Shown here: positions 24,875 through 33,266 of the stretch, piece after piece | Position numbering within the stretch: the stretch's first letter is position 1 | Layout of the letters: the number at the start of each line of letters is the position of its first letter | Source: an uncultured Lachnospiraceae bacterium | GTDB taxonomy: Bacteria; Bacillota; Clostridia; Lachnospirales; Lachnospiraceae | DNA length: 64,000 bases | Assembly (NCBI GenBank): GCA_949840465.1 | Contig: CATKXE010000004.1 | Coordinates: 1 to 64,000 of the forward strand | Direction of reading: 5' to 3' | Made by a program: the position numbers and the translations under genes | The notes under the pieces: generated by a model | What the model was told of the DNA's origin: nothing | Database searches by the model: none | What the model saw: only the letters and a program-made list of their open reading frames with translations

Positions 24875-25762
24875 TCATGGATTTGCAGGCAGATTGGTAT
24901 GGGTCACTATATTCAGTGTCTTGCGGTATTTCAGGGGTGAAACGGTCATGTACGTCTTAAATGTTTTTTCAAAATGAGTCATGGTGCCATAACCCACCTG
25001 ATCGGCGATCTCCGCCACGCTCATATCGGTTTCTTCCAGATAACGTTTGGCTTTCTGGATACGGTGGATGTTGGTATACTCGCTGATCGTATAGCCGGTA
25101 ACTTCCTTGAACACTCGGCAGGCATAATATTTGCTCAGAAAAAATTTTGCCGCAAGCTCTTCCAGGGAAAGCGCATCTTCACAATGCTCGGACAAGTAAT
25201 CGGCAATCTCATATACATGCCGGTACTTCCCGTTGTCAGGGGCTAAAGGGCTTTCCTGCGCATGGTAGTCCAGTTCCCGTGTAAGCCTGAGGAAATACGA
25301 TGTCACGGCCAATTCTACCGCCTGCTTGTAATTGTGCTCCTTCTCCTTGCATTCCTGCTTGAACAGGTAGTACAAATCCATGAACTGTTCCTGCTGCCGC
25401 GGCGTCAAATGGTACACGCCATAGTGCTGATGGAAAAAGCGTACAAGCTGCAGGGTCGGGTACTTTCTGTCCAGATCCTGCATGCGTTCACTGCTCACAT
25501 AGAGGATAATGCGGTTATGCCCGGTGTCGTCCTCGGAAACCGATTTGGTCATATGGATCAGGTTCGTATCCACGAGGATCAGATCCCCTTTCGCGGCAAC
25601 AAAATTGCGGTTATTAAAGAAAAAGAGACGTTCGCCTTCGAGGATATAAAAAATTTCATATTCATTGTGAAAATGCTTCACACGCATATCGAACTTTCCG
25701 TAGCGGACCATATGCTCAAGGGAAATGCCGTCAACAGACGCATAATAGGTTACTTTTTCCAA
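24875..25762 (-). CDS. AraC-family regulator with cupin sensor domain
   Basis: 295 residues. N-terminal cupin (about 15-130) with HFHNEYEIFYILEGERLFFF, as in sugar-sensing AraC regulators; C-terminal two HTH motifs (about 190-290): LSLEELAAKFFLSKYYACRVFKEVTG and VAEIADQVGYGTMTHFEKTFKTYM. It is transcribed divergently from the GH105 gene with a 166-base shared control region and is convergent with the TRAP operon, so it is the likely activator of the uronate genes. Confidence 0.92.
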   Translation of the reverse strand: MEKVTYYASVDGISLEHMVRYGKFDMRVKHFHNEYEIFYILEGERLFFFNNRNFVAAKGDLILVDTNLIHMTKSVSEDDTGHNRIILYVSSERMQDLDRKYPTLQLVRFFHQHYGVYHLTPRQQEQFMDLYYLFKQECKEKEHNYKQAVELAVTSYFLRLTRELDYHAQESPLAPDNGKYRHVYEIADYLSEHCEDALSLEELAAKFFLSKYYACRVFKEVTGYTISEYTNIHRIQKAKRYLEETDMSVAEIADQVGYGTMTHFEKTFKTYMTVSPLKYRKTLNIVTHTNLPANP

Positions 25763-25803
25763 AATGCCACCTGCTTTCTATCTAAAGATGTGCTTTAATA
25801 AAT

Positions 25804-25832
25804 TTGAAACGCTGCCATAAAAAAATTATATA
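25804..25832 (+). promoter_or_regulatory. Promoter-like sequence upstream of GH105
   Basis: TTGAAA at 25804 and TATATA at 25827 are 17 bases apart (TATAAT two bases later is an alternative). It lies about 95 bases before the GH105 ATG in the divergent intergenic region with the AraC gene. Confidence 0.5.
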
Positions 25833-25928
25833 ATATGAACTAAAAATTTGCAAATTGAATGCGGTTACAATTCACGGCCTGACCGGGCATGTACTGTAAC
25901 TGTACACATACTTTTGAAAGGAGAGAAC

Positions 25929-27047
25929 ATGAATATCAATGAAACAGAGCTCAGGAGGAAACTGGATCTTGTGATCCAGAAGCTTTTAAATCTGGGCGGA
26001 CCGGAAAATGAGAAAGAATTGGAAGAAACCGGTGGAGAATCGATCGGATTTTTCAAACGGGATTTCGGCATCCGCGAATGGGACTGGCCTCAGGGGGTCG
26101 GGCTTTACGGGCTTCTCAGGATCATGCAGTATGACAAAAATGAAAAATACAAAGAATTCCTCCACAACTGGTTTGTCGGGAACATGGAGTTGGGGCTGCC
26201 CTCCCGGAACATCAACACCACCACCCCTCTCCTGACACTGGCAGAACTGAATGAATATTACCATGACCCAAAGTTCGAGGAACTCTGTCTGAACTGGGCT
26301 GACTGGCTCATGAATTGCATTCCCAGAACCAAAGAGGGAGGCTTCCAGCATGTAACCAGCGCCAACGGCGACCGCCAGGGCGTGCGGCTGAATGAAAATG
26401 AGATGTGGATCGACACATTATTTATGACGGTACTGTTCTTAAACAAGATGGGACAGAAATTCGGTCGGGAAGAATGGGTTAATGAAGGCATCCACCAAAT
26501 GCTGATGCATATCAAATATCTGTATGACAAAAAATCCGGGCTTTTCTATCATGGATGGACTTTCAACGGGAATCATAATTTCGGGGGCGTTTTCTGGTGC
26601 CGTGGGAACAGCTGGTTTACTCTGGGGAGCATGGAATACATCGAAATGTCCAGAGGCGGCCTGAATCCGGGAGTCAAGACGCTGATCGTTGACACCTATA
26701 AGGCGCAGGCTGCGGCGCTGAAAAAACTTCAGGGAAGAAACGGCCTCTGGCACACGGTGCTGACCGATGCTGACAGTTATGAAGAGGTATCCGGCACAGC
26801 TGCAATCGCAGCTGGAATCCTGAAAGGAATCCGTTTTGGAATTCTCGATGATTCTTACCTTCCATGCGCCGAAAAAGCAATCCAGGGTATTTTGGACAAC
26901 ATCGACGAGGACGGCACGGTTCTGAAAGTCTCCGGCGGCACAGGGATGGGCATGGACGCAGAACACTATAAAAATATCCTCATCGCGCCGATGGCATATG
27001 GCCAGGCGCTGGCCATCCTTGCGCTGGCTGAGGCGCTGCGCCACTAA
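25929..27047 (+). CDS. Unsaturated rhamnogalacturonyl/uronyl hydrolase, GH105-like
   Basis: 372 residues, no signal peptide, (alpha/alpha)6-barrel family. Seen: GIREWDWPQGVGLYGL, LNENEMWIDTLFM (the Asp pair area used as acid/base in GH88/GH105), YHGWTFNGNHNFGGVFWCRGNSWFT split in two blocks, and MGMDAEHYKNI. The enzyme hydrates the double bond of the non-reducing unsaturated uronic acid left by polysaccharide lyases, releasing it for KduI. AAAGGAGAG 4-5 bases before ATG 25929 overrules the ORF-track start at 25848. A family B repeat follows directly after the stop, then the SDR gene. Confidence 0.9.
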   Translation: MNINETELRRKLDLVIQKLLNLGGPENEKELEETGGESIGFFKRDFGIREWDWPQGVGLYGLLRIMQYDKNEKYKEFLHNWFVGNMELGLPSRNINTTTPLLTLAELNEYYHDPKFEELCLNWADWLMNCIPRTKEGGFQHVTSANGDRQGVRLNENEMWIDTLFMTVLFLNKMGQKFGREEWVNEGIHQMLMHIKYLYDKKSGLFYHGWTFNGNHNFGGVFWCRGNSWFTLGSMEYIEMSRGGLNPGVKTLIVDTYKAQAAALKKLQGRNGLWHTVLTDADSYEEVSGTAAIAAGILKGIRFGILDDSYLPCAEKAIQGILDNIDEDGTVLKVSGGTGMGMDAEHYKNILIAPMAYGQALAILALAEALRH

Positions 27048-27053
27048 AAAAGT

Positions 27054-27127
27054 GAAGGAAGGCAAATGCACTGCTTTTCTTTAAATGCCTTCCTCCCACT
27101 TGCCCTCCAACGCATGTGAGGGGGGGC
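27054..27127 (+). repeat. Family B intercistronic repeat, copy 1
   Basis: Begins 7 bases after the GH105 stop. GGAAGGCA...TGCCTTCC closes a stem-loop, followed by TGCCCTCCAACGCATGTGAGGGGGG. The same about 74-base sequence recurs inverted at 51664-51737 with roughly 80 percent identity by eye. Confidence 0.75.
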
Positions 27128-27159
27128 GCGCAACATTATAAAAAAGGAGAACACATAAA

Positions 27160-27960
27160 ATGAACATTTTAGACACTTTTTCATTGAAAGGCAAGATAGC
27201 CCTTGTCACAGGAGGGGCTTACGGAATCGGGTTTGCAATCGCGGAAGCCTATGCCAAGGCAGGAGCCAAAATCGCATTCAACTGCCGTGGGCAGGAGCAC
27301 CTTGACAAGGCGCTTGCAGATTACAGTGCAAAGGGCATTGAAGCAAAAGGGTATCTCTGTGACGTGACCGATGAAGGCCAGGTACAGAAGATGGTGACGG
27401 ACATCAAAAAGGATCTCGGTGTAATTGATATTCTTGTAAATAACGCAGGAATCATCAAACGGATTCCCATGACCGAGATGAGCGCAGCGGAATTTCGGCA
27501 GGTCGTAGATATTGACCTGAACGCACCGTTTATTATGTCTAAAGCCGTACTGCCGGATATGATTGAAAAAGGGCACGGAAAAATCATTAACATCTGCTCC
27601 ATGATGAGTGAACTGGGACGTGAAACCGTGTCCGCTTATGCGGCGGCAAAGGGCGGGCTCAAGATGCTGACCAAAAATATCTGCTCCGAGTATGGGGAAT
27701 ACAACATCCAGTGCAATGGCATCGGCCCCGGATATATTGCCACACCACAGACAGCGCCCTTGCGTGAGATGCAGGCAGACGGAAGCAGGCATCCCTTTGA
27801 CCGGTTCATCATCTCCAAGACGCCCGCTGCCCGGTGGGGCAATCCGGAAGACCTGATGGGACCTGCGGTATTCCTTGCATCAGATGCATCCGATTTTGTA
27901 AACGGACAGATTTTGTATGTGGACGGCGGAATCCTAGCTTATATCGGAAAGCAGCCGTAA
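27160..27960 (+). CDS. SDR dehydrogenase, KduD / gluconate 5-dehydrogenase type
   Basis: 266 residues, classical short-chain dehydrogenase. Cofactor motif TGGAYGIGFAIAEA (TGxxxGIG), DVTDEGQV for the adenine ring, NNAG at about 92, and the catalytic Ser-Tyr-Lys in SMMSELGRETVSAYAAAKGG. The C-terminal NPEDLMGPAVFLASDASDFVNGQ is shared with gluconate 5-dehydrogenase and with 2-dehydro-3-deoxy-D-gluconate 5-dehydrogenase (KduD). Because KduI is in the cluster, KduD (giving 2-keto-3-deoxygluconate) is the better guess. AAAAGGAG precedes the ATG. Confidence 0.88.
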   Translation: MNILDTFSLKGKIALVTGGAYGIGFAIAEAYAKAGAKIAFNCRGQEHLDKALADYSAKGIEAKGYLCDVTDEGQVQKMVTDIKKDLGVIDILVNNAGIIKRIPMTEMSAAEFRQVVDIDLNAPFIMSKAVLPDMIEKGHGKIINICSMMSELGRETVSAYAAAKGGLKMLTKNICSEYGEYNIQCNGIGPGYIATPQTAPLREMQADGSRHPFDRFIISKTPAARWGNPEDLMGPAVFLASDASDFVNGQILYVDGGILAYIGKQP

Positions 27961-27998
27961 AGGCGGCAAAGCCTTTCAACACCAGTATTTTATAAGGA

Positions 27999-28024
27999 GC
28001 TGCCGCAAAATGATTTGCGGCAGC
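27999..28024. terminator. Perfect hairpin between convergent SDR and AraC genes
   Basis: GCTGCCGCAAA and TTTGCGGCAGC form an 11-bp stem with a 4-base loop, ending next to the AraC stop at 28027. T tracts are lacking. Confidence 0.6.
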
Positions 28025-28026
28025 CC

Positions 28027-28905
28027 CTACTGTTCAAACATGGCATATTTCTTCGGCGGGATTCCCACAGCCTTTGTAAATGATTTTAAAAAATTACTGT
28101 AATCCTGAAACCCGCACATAGCATACGTGTCTGTGACAGAATACCCTTCTGCAAGCAGTTCCTTGGCCCGCGAGATCCGTTTTGCGGTGATATACCGGTT
28201 GATCGTAGTCCCGGTCTCATCCTTAAAAATCTTACACAGATAGGAACTGCTCAGATAAAAATGGGATGCCAGCCTCTGAATTGTCAATTCTTCTGTCAGA
28301 TTCTGATTCACGTAGGACAAAAGCGCATCAATCTGCCCGTGGTACGCCCCAGTTGTTTTTTCTTCCCCGGCGGCATCCCCTGTCTCTTCTTCTTCACAGC
28401 GCAACAGAAAAATCCTGTTCAGGCAAGCCATCAATTCCAAAAACGCAGCCTGATCCAGAATGTCCTGCCCAAATTCTTTTCTCTCTGACAGTTTATGCAT
28501 ATAATACAGAAAACGCTTCTGCTCCTCAGAAGACAAGCTCAGTTTATGCCCAAATGCTGCGTCCCTGTATGTAAAACAGTGGTTTAAATCCGTCTTCTCC
28601 GTAGAAAGCCGCTTCAGATAATCTGGATAGATGGACAGCACGATCCGCTCGTGCTTTACATCGTCAATCTGCGACAGATAATGGCTTTCATATTGATTAA
28701 TAAAAAAAATATCCCCCGGCTTAAAATCATAGAACCGGTTATCGATCAAAAACTGCTTCCCGCCTGAGATAGAATAATAGATCTCATAACAGTCATGAAT
28801 ATGGATGCTCATGGTTTTTTCATCATTGTACAAATGTGCCGCCGCAAAGGTCCTGGAATCCAGACAGGATTGGATTGCTGCCCTGCAGGAATTATGGATA
28901 AGCAT
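28027..28905 (-). CDS. AraC-family transcriptional regulator
   Basis: 292 residues. N-terminal cupin with HIHDCYEIYYSISGGKQFLI and the metal-type fold GDIFFINQYESHYLS; C-terminal HTH pair LTIQRLASHFYLSSSYLCKIFKDETG and VTDTYAMCGFQDYSNFLKSFTKAVG. It ends at the hairpin shared with the uronate operon and starts 14 bases inside the end of the transglycosylase gene on the same strand. Target genes cannot be told; either the uronate cluster or distant genes. Confidence 0.9.
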   Translation of the reverse strand: MLIHNSCRAAIQSCLDSRTFAAAHLYNDEKTMSIHIHDCYEIYYSISGGKQFLIDNRFYDFKPGDIFFINQYESHYLSQIDDVKHERIVLSIYPDYLKRLSTEKTDLNHCFTYRDAAFGHKLSLSSEEQKRFLYYMHKLSERKEFGQDILDQAAFLELMACLNRIFLLRCEEEETGDAAGEEKTTGAYHGQIDALLSYVNQNLTEELTIQRLASHFYLSSSYLCKIFKDETGTTINRYITAKRISRAKELLAEGYSVTDTYAMCGFQDYSNFLKSFTKAVGIPPKKYAMFEQ

Positions 28906-29680
28906 GATATACCTCCGCTTGTATCTGATCCGCTTCCTCCTGAGTGATCACCTGATGCCTGACCATGCTTTGAAGCACCTGCCTCACACGCTGGTTTGCC
29001 AGTTCAAGATTAACGTCCGGTGAATAAACCGACGGGGCATTAGGTACCCCCGCCAGCATAGCCGCTTCATAATCCGTCAGCTCGGACGGAAATTTTCCGA
29101 AATATCCTGTAGCCGCGTCAAAGACCCCCTCATAACCACTGCCAAAGCAATTCGTATTGACATATAATTCAAATATTTCTTCCTTACTATATTTTTCTTC
29201 TATATCAAATGCCGCAAAAACCTCCGCTGCTTTGCGCTCAATTTTTTTATCTTCTGTAAAAAGCAGGTTTTTTGCAAGCTGCTGCGTGATTGTACTGCCG
29301 CCTTCCATGAAAGCCCTTTCCCGGATATCCGTCCATGCGGCGCGCATGATCGCGATCGGATCAATTCCGGGATGCTTCATGAACCGATGATCCTCCACGG
29401 ATATAACGGCGTCTATATAGAATTGGGGCATCTCGGAATAGCCCGTAAAATCCGACCTTCCACGGACGGCATCCACCCGTTCCTCAACAGTCGCCTGCGA
29501 GAGTGCATCCTGATACATCCGGTATCCCTTTACTCCAAAAAAGGCGCCGACTGCCGCCACCATGCCCAGTACAAGCAGGAACATGAAAAATATAAAATTG
29601 CGAACAGGATGTCTTCTCCTCACTCTCTTCACTGTCCAGTCAGCTCCTCTCTGTTCTTTTGTTTCATCAGATCGTCTCAT
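28892..29680 (-). CDS. Monofunctional peptidoglycan glycosyltransferase (GT51)
   Basis: 262 residues. Basic cytoplasmic N-terminus, one membrane helix (about 28-50: FIFFMFLLVLGMVAAVGAFF), then the GT51 domain: EDHRFMKHPGIDPIAIMRA holds the catalytic Glu, GGSTITQQLAKNL the second motif, and NTNCFGSGYEGVFDAATGYFGK the third. No transpeptidase domain follows, so it is the monofunctional type polymerising lipid II glycan outside the membrane. The start overlaps a dead permease fragment by 14 bases. Confidence 0.92.
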   Translation of the reverse strand: MRRSDETKEQRGADWTVKRVRRRHPVRNFIFFMFLLVLGMVAAVGAFFGVKGYRMYQDALSQATVEERVDAVRGRSDFTGYSEMPQFYIDAVISVEDHRFMKHPGIDPIAIMRAAWTDIRERAFMEGGSTITQQLAKNLLFTEDKKIERKAAEVFAAFDIEEKYSKEEIFELYVNTNCFGSGYEGVFDAATGYFGKFPSELTDYEAAMLAGVPNAPSVYSPDVNLELANQRVRQVLQSMVRHQVITQEEADQIQAEVYHAYP

Positions 29681-29970
29681 CCCTCAGCGCGTCCATCATG
29701 TTTTCTTTCCTGATCTTACTTACAGCATACATCATTGTGACGAATATTACAAGGAATACGCTCAAAGTACTGATTTCGACACTGGCCCAGGGCAAACGGA
29801 ACCCTGCCTCGTCCACAGTCACGACGTTCACACTCAGGGCTGAAAGAACCAACGACAGGAGAATCCTGATCCATAAGCGCCCTTATGCCGTAAAACGCGC
29901 ACTCAAAGCACATCATATTATTCGTCAGCCCCACCGAATGCAGCATGGCAATCCCCCAATCGATATCCCA
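29667..29970 (-). pseudogene. Remnant of an FtsX/BceB-type ABC permease C-terminus
   Basis: Two frames together rebuild the family ending: first IAMLHSVGLTNNMMCFECAFYGIRALM, then after a frameshift near 29860 FRLPWASVEISTLSVFLVIFVTMM and SKIRKENMMDALRDETI. This is the last FtsX domain of MacB/BceB-like permeases. The ATPase and most of the permease are gone. Confidence 0.75.
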
Positions 29971-30300
29971 TCCCAGGGGCATGCAAAATAATGACCGGTT
30001 TTTCCGGGTCTCCTTTAATCTTTTCCCGCAGGCGCTTGATAGATACATTCAGCGTATTGTTGGTGACAAATTCTCCTGCAGCGTCCCACACTTCATGCAG
30101 CAGCCTGTCCCTCGTGGTAATTGCCTTCTGGTTGCTGATAAACATCAATAGCAGCCTGTATTCCAGTACGGAAAGAAAAATCTCCCTGTCGGTTCGCGGC
30201 GTATTCCACCGCGAACCCTTCCGAACAAAGCAGCCGTGTCAGGTTTCTGGCGGTCGCCAGAGCATCTTCCACTAAAATATCGTTTTCATCATTCTTCTCC
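29955..30300 (-). pseudogene. Remnant of an OmpR-family response regulator fused to the permease relic
   Basis: One frame has the start of a receiver (NDILVEDALATARNLTRLL), another the winged-helix domain (FLSVLEYRLLLMFISNQKA, DRLLHEVWDAAGEFVTNNT, LNVSIKRLREKI, ending GMGYRLG). The middle of the receiver including the phospho-Asp is deleted near 30190, and the GMGYRLG end runs straight into the permease fragment at about 29957. Two deletions have therefore collapsed a regulator-kinase-ABC locus, of the type that handles peptide antibiotics, to about 640 bases. The whole 29681-30307 gap is explained by these fragments. Confidence 0.75.
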
Positions 30301-30307
30301 TGAACTG

Positions 30308-32242
30308 TTACCTGCTTTTTTCTGCTTTCTCCCACTTCACTTCCGCCTGTTTTCCAAAATGTGCCAGCCCAATATAATACACGGTCCCAGTCATTTCGGC
30401 GTCATATTTTTTTTCCTTAATCTGATCAACAGCTTCCTGTGCCAGCTCCGCCAGATTCTGCGATTCATCCCTGGTATACTTAAATTCCAGAATCATATGA
30501 GGATATTTTGGACTCTTTGCGCGAATAAGGATATCGCTCCTCCCCAAACCGCTTTCCCTGTTGCTTTTCACATCATAGTACTGATACATAAAAGCGCACA
30601 TCCCCAGCATCATCATATGATAGCTGTTTTCATTCTTCAGGTCATGGTACGAAGGAAGTTTCAGCAAAATCCGTTTATACTGTTCCGTGAATCTTTCCAT
30701 CGTCTCCATCCGCAGGCATCTCAGCATCTCGGATATATGCCCTTCCTCCAATTTCAGACAGAAGGCTGTGAGTTCCCGAAACGCTTCCCTTACTTCGTAA
30801 TTTGGTATTCGGAGTTTATAGATTCCTTTTTCTACTTTTTCCCGGATGGTCACCATACCGGCATTGAGCAAAAGCCCCCAGAGGGAGGCATCATCCTGCT
30901 CCTCATAATAAGATACCAGCAGTTCCACCTCCGTATCCGTTGTTCCCTTTTCAATCAATTCATTATAATTCTGCGCAAATGACTCTCCGCGCTGTGAGAA
31001 CGCATCTTTTATGATGCTGTTCTCACTGGTATTCACCCAATAGGGCTCCAGTTTTTTTCTCGCCGCATAGCAGGAAACAGACCAGGGGTTATAGACTTCT
31101 GTCTCCCCAAATCGATAGCCGTCATACATCGTCCTGACTTCGTCCGTAAGTTCTACTCCGCAATATTCCAGAAGGGACTCCGTTTCTTCTTCTGTAAAAC
31201 CAAAACATTCTGAATACTCCGGATCTTTCACCGTGCATACAATGAGGTTGTTGAGGTCGGAAAAGATATTTTCTTTTGCAACCCGTTGAATCCCCGTCAA
31301 CACCGCTCTTTCCAGCGCCGGATTCCCCTTCAGGGAGGCGCTTAACATTTCTGCCAGAATATCCCGCACCTCTGCGTAATACCCCTTGGCGTTCGCAGAA
31401 ATAAAGGGGGTGTCGTACTCATCCAGAAGAAGATATACTTTTTTTCCGTAATAGGATTCCAGAATCCGGCAAAGAGAGGTAATGGAATTTACAAAATATC
31501 CTTCTGCCTCTTTCCTGTCCTTTACAGGCCACAGGCTGTTATAAATATGGTTAAACTCATCCCTCTGTGCATCCGGCAAGGTTCCGTCATTTATGATCCC
31601 GTAGTATCTCTTGTACTCTTCTCGTATTGTGGAACCCAGCTGATCCAGCATCCTCTCTGCGCGTTCTCCTTTCACATTAAGAAATGAAAGGAAGATCACC
31701 GGATGTCCGTTCATCTCCTGCATCACATAGCTGCTGCTGATCTTCGTACCCGCGAACACATCTCCAGAGTCCTTCGTACAGTCCAAAAATTCTGCCAGCA
31801 TGGACATATTCAATGTCTTTCCAAAGCGCCTCGGCCTGGTAATCAATGTCACTTCATACCATGATTCGAGAAATTCTTCTATCATAAGGGTCTTGTCCAC
31901 ATAATATGCTTTTCTTTCACGCAGTTTACGGAAATCCTGCGTTCCGATCGCCAATCTCCTGACCGTTCCTCCGTGAGATATTTTTAAATCGGCTTTATAC
32001 GGCGCCGTCTCTTCGCAAATCAAACCAGGAACCCCTGCTCGCGCCCTTCCGAATAATTCGTCCAGAGAACAGTCCAGTATCTCACTGATACGTTCTAACC
32101 CCTCCAGATCAGGAGACCGGTTCCCCGTCTCATAATTCGTATAAGAAGAGCGCGAAATCTCCAGCTTTTCAGCCATCTGCGCCTGCGTATACCCTTTTTG
32201 CTTGCGAAACATTGTCAAGTATTTATGAAATTTTGTTTTCAT
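30308..32242 (-). CDS. XRE-HTH + AAA-ATPase-like + PD-(D/E)XK nuclease fusion
   Basis: 644 residues in three parts. Residues 1-65: XRE DNA-binding domain (RKQKGYTQAQMAEKLEISRS, YETGNRSPDLEGL). Residues about 95-370: AAA-ATPase-like domain (PF09820 type) starting IGTQDFRKLRERKAYYVDKT with P-loop variant TRPRRFGKTLNMSM and Walker B VYLLLDEYDTP. Residues about 540-625: PDDEXK_9-type nuclease fold with GRSDILI and MILEFKYTR (D...ExK). AAA-like/PDDEXK_9 proteins are frequent and often multi-copy in gut bacteria with no settled function; the HTH-fused form suggests self-regulation or targeting. AAGAGG 7 bases before ATG 32242 replaces the ORF-track start. Possible defence or mobile-element role is inference. 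Confidence 0.85.
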   Translation of the reverse strand: MKTKFHKYLTMFRKQKGYTQAQMAEKLEISRSSYTNYETGNRSPDLEGLERISEILDCSLDELFGRARAGVPGLICEETAPYKADLKISHGGTVRRLAIGTQDFRKLRERKAYYVDKTLMIEEFLESWYEVTLITRPRRFGKTLNMSMLAEFLDCTKDSGDVFAGTKISSSYVMQEMNGHPVIFLSFLNVKGERAERMLDQLGSTIREEYKRYYGIINDGTLPDAQRDEFNHIYNSLWPVKDRKEAEGYFVNSITSLCRILESYYGKKVYLLLDEYDTPFISANAKGYYAEVRDILAEMLSASLKGNPALERAVLTGIQRVAKENIFSDLNNLIVCTVKDPEYSECFGFTEEETESLLEYCGVELTDEVRTMYDGYRFGETEVYNPWSVSCYAARKKLEPYWVNTSENSIIKDAFSQRGESFAQNYNELIEKGTTDTEVELLVSYYEEQDDASLWGLLLNAGMVTIREKVEKGIYKLRIPNYEVREAFRELTAFCLKLEEGHISEMLRCLRMETMERFTEQYKRILLKLPSYHDLKNENSYHMMMLGMCAFMYQYYDVKSNRESGLGRSDILIRAKSPKYPHMILEFKYTRDESQNLAELAQEAVDQIKEKKYDAEMTGTVYYIGLAHFGKQAEVKWEKAEKSR

Positions 32243-32391
32243 TTCCGCACCTCTTCCTTTCTTTTTATATATTATAACGGATAAAGTTTCAAAAAGCAAC
32301 CACATGTTCTGTTTCTTTTCGAAACTTTTTTATAATAATTCCCTTATACAACGTCAAAGCCCTCGCAGCAAGCTGACGAGGCAGCATTTTC

Positions 32392-32453
32392 TTGGCATCC
32401 GCCTGTTCTCTGTGTATAATACAGGAAAGAGCACCGGACACCCGGTGTCTGGT
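32392..32453 (+). promoter_or_regulatory. Strong promoter plus operator for the membrane XRE regulator
   Basis: TTGGCA at 32392 and TATAAT at 32415 are exactly 17 bases apart. Just downstream, ACCGGACAC (32433), CCG, GTGTCTGGT form an inverted repeat with 9-base arms and one mismatch, over the expected transcription start, where a repressor such as the XRE protein itself would block initiation. Confidence 0.7.
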
Positions 32454-32538
32454 CAGAAAAAATCCGGCATTTCTCACTTTATGTCGTGGTTTTTTTTGCA
32501 GCATGCCGCTATGCTCAAAGTGAAAGGAGGACATCACA

Positions 32539-33045
32539 ATGGACCAGAAAAAGATTGGGGCATTTATGAAGAACCTGCGCAAAGAAAAGGGAGTCACGCA
32601 GGAAACTCTTGCCGAAACCCTCGGAGTCACCGGCAGAACCATCTCGCGGTGGGAGACCGGCTCCAATATGCCTGATCTGGATATCCTGATCCAGATTGCA
32701 GACTATTATAATGTAGAAATCAAAGAAATCCTCGACGGAGAAAGGAAAAGTGAGACTATGAACAAAGAAATGGAAGAAACCGTATTGAAGGTAGCAGATT
32801 ACAGCAACGAAGAGAAAATGAGGCTTTTTAAAAAATTACACGTTTTTTCGTGGATCGGTACAGCGGCATTCATTCTATTTTTGTTATTGGAAGGCATGGG
32901 GCTGGCAGACAGCGGATATACAGAAGCCATTGCTGACTTTTGCGCCGGATTGGCTTTCGGTATCATGCTGATCGCGGTCATCTATACAAGCAGATATGTT
33001 TCCAGATTTCAGGCGTTTAAAAGACGGCTGCTAAAACGGCAATAA
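32539..33045 (+). CDS. XRE-family regulator with two membrane segments
   Basis: 168 residues. N-terminal XRE HTH (1-65): GAFMKNLRKEKGVTQETLAE, VTGRTISRWETGSNMPDLDIL, typical of the repressors that regulate by membrane sequestration. Then a charged linker and two hydrophobic segments (about 112-128 and 137-158), ending in a basic tail. GAAAGGAGG is 8-9 bases before the ATG. It is divergent from the HTH-AAA-nuclease gene with a 296-base shared region containing a strong promoter and palindrome, so autoregulation or control of the divergent gene is likely. Confidence 0.88.
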   Translation: MDQKKIGAFMKNLRKEKGVTQETLAETLGVTGRTISRWETGSNMPDLDILIQIADYYNVEIKEILDGERKSETMNKEMEETVLKVADYSNEEKMRLFKKLHVFSWIGTAAFILFLLLEGMGLADSGYTEAIADFCAGLAFGIMLIAVIYTSRYVSRFQAFKRRLLKRQ

Positions 33046-33065
33046 CTCTTTGATAAGACTGATTT

Positions 33066-33127
33066 ATGATACCCAAAGGGCATCCCATTATACCTGCTTC
33101 GCAGCTCTGGTATTACGGGATGCCCTT
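33066..33127 (+). terminator. Terminator built from a family A repeat
   Basis: GATACCCAAAGGGCATCCC is the shared left half of family A; here it is followed by CTGCTTCGCAG and the complementary GGGATGCCCTTTTT, so AAAGGGCATCCC and GGGATGCCCTTT pair with a T tract. It ends the XRE regulator mRNA. Next to it, up to the dehydrogenase stop at 33267, about 140 bases show nothing recognisable. Confidence 0.75.
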
Positions 33128-33266
33128 TTTCTCTACTTTGATGGGGCGAGAAAATCTTTTCGGATTCTCTTTCAGAACACTTCTAAGCCGCTCTCTCCGC
33201 ACGCTCCTTTTCAGCCGGCTCTGCTTTCCCAACCAGATATTCCTGGCTTTCATGGAACCCTATTAT

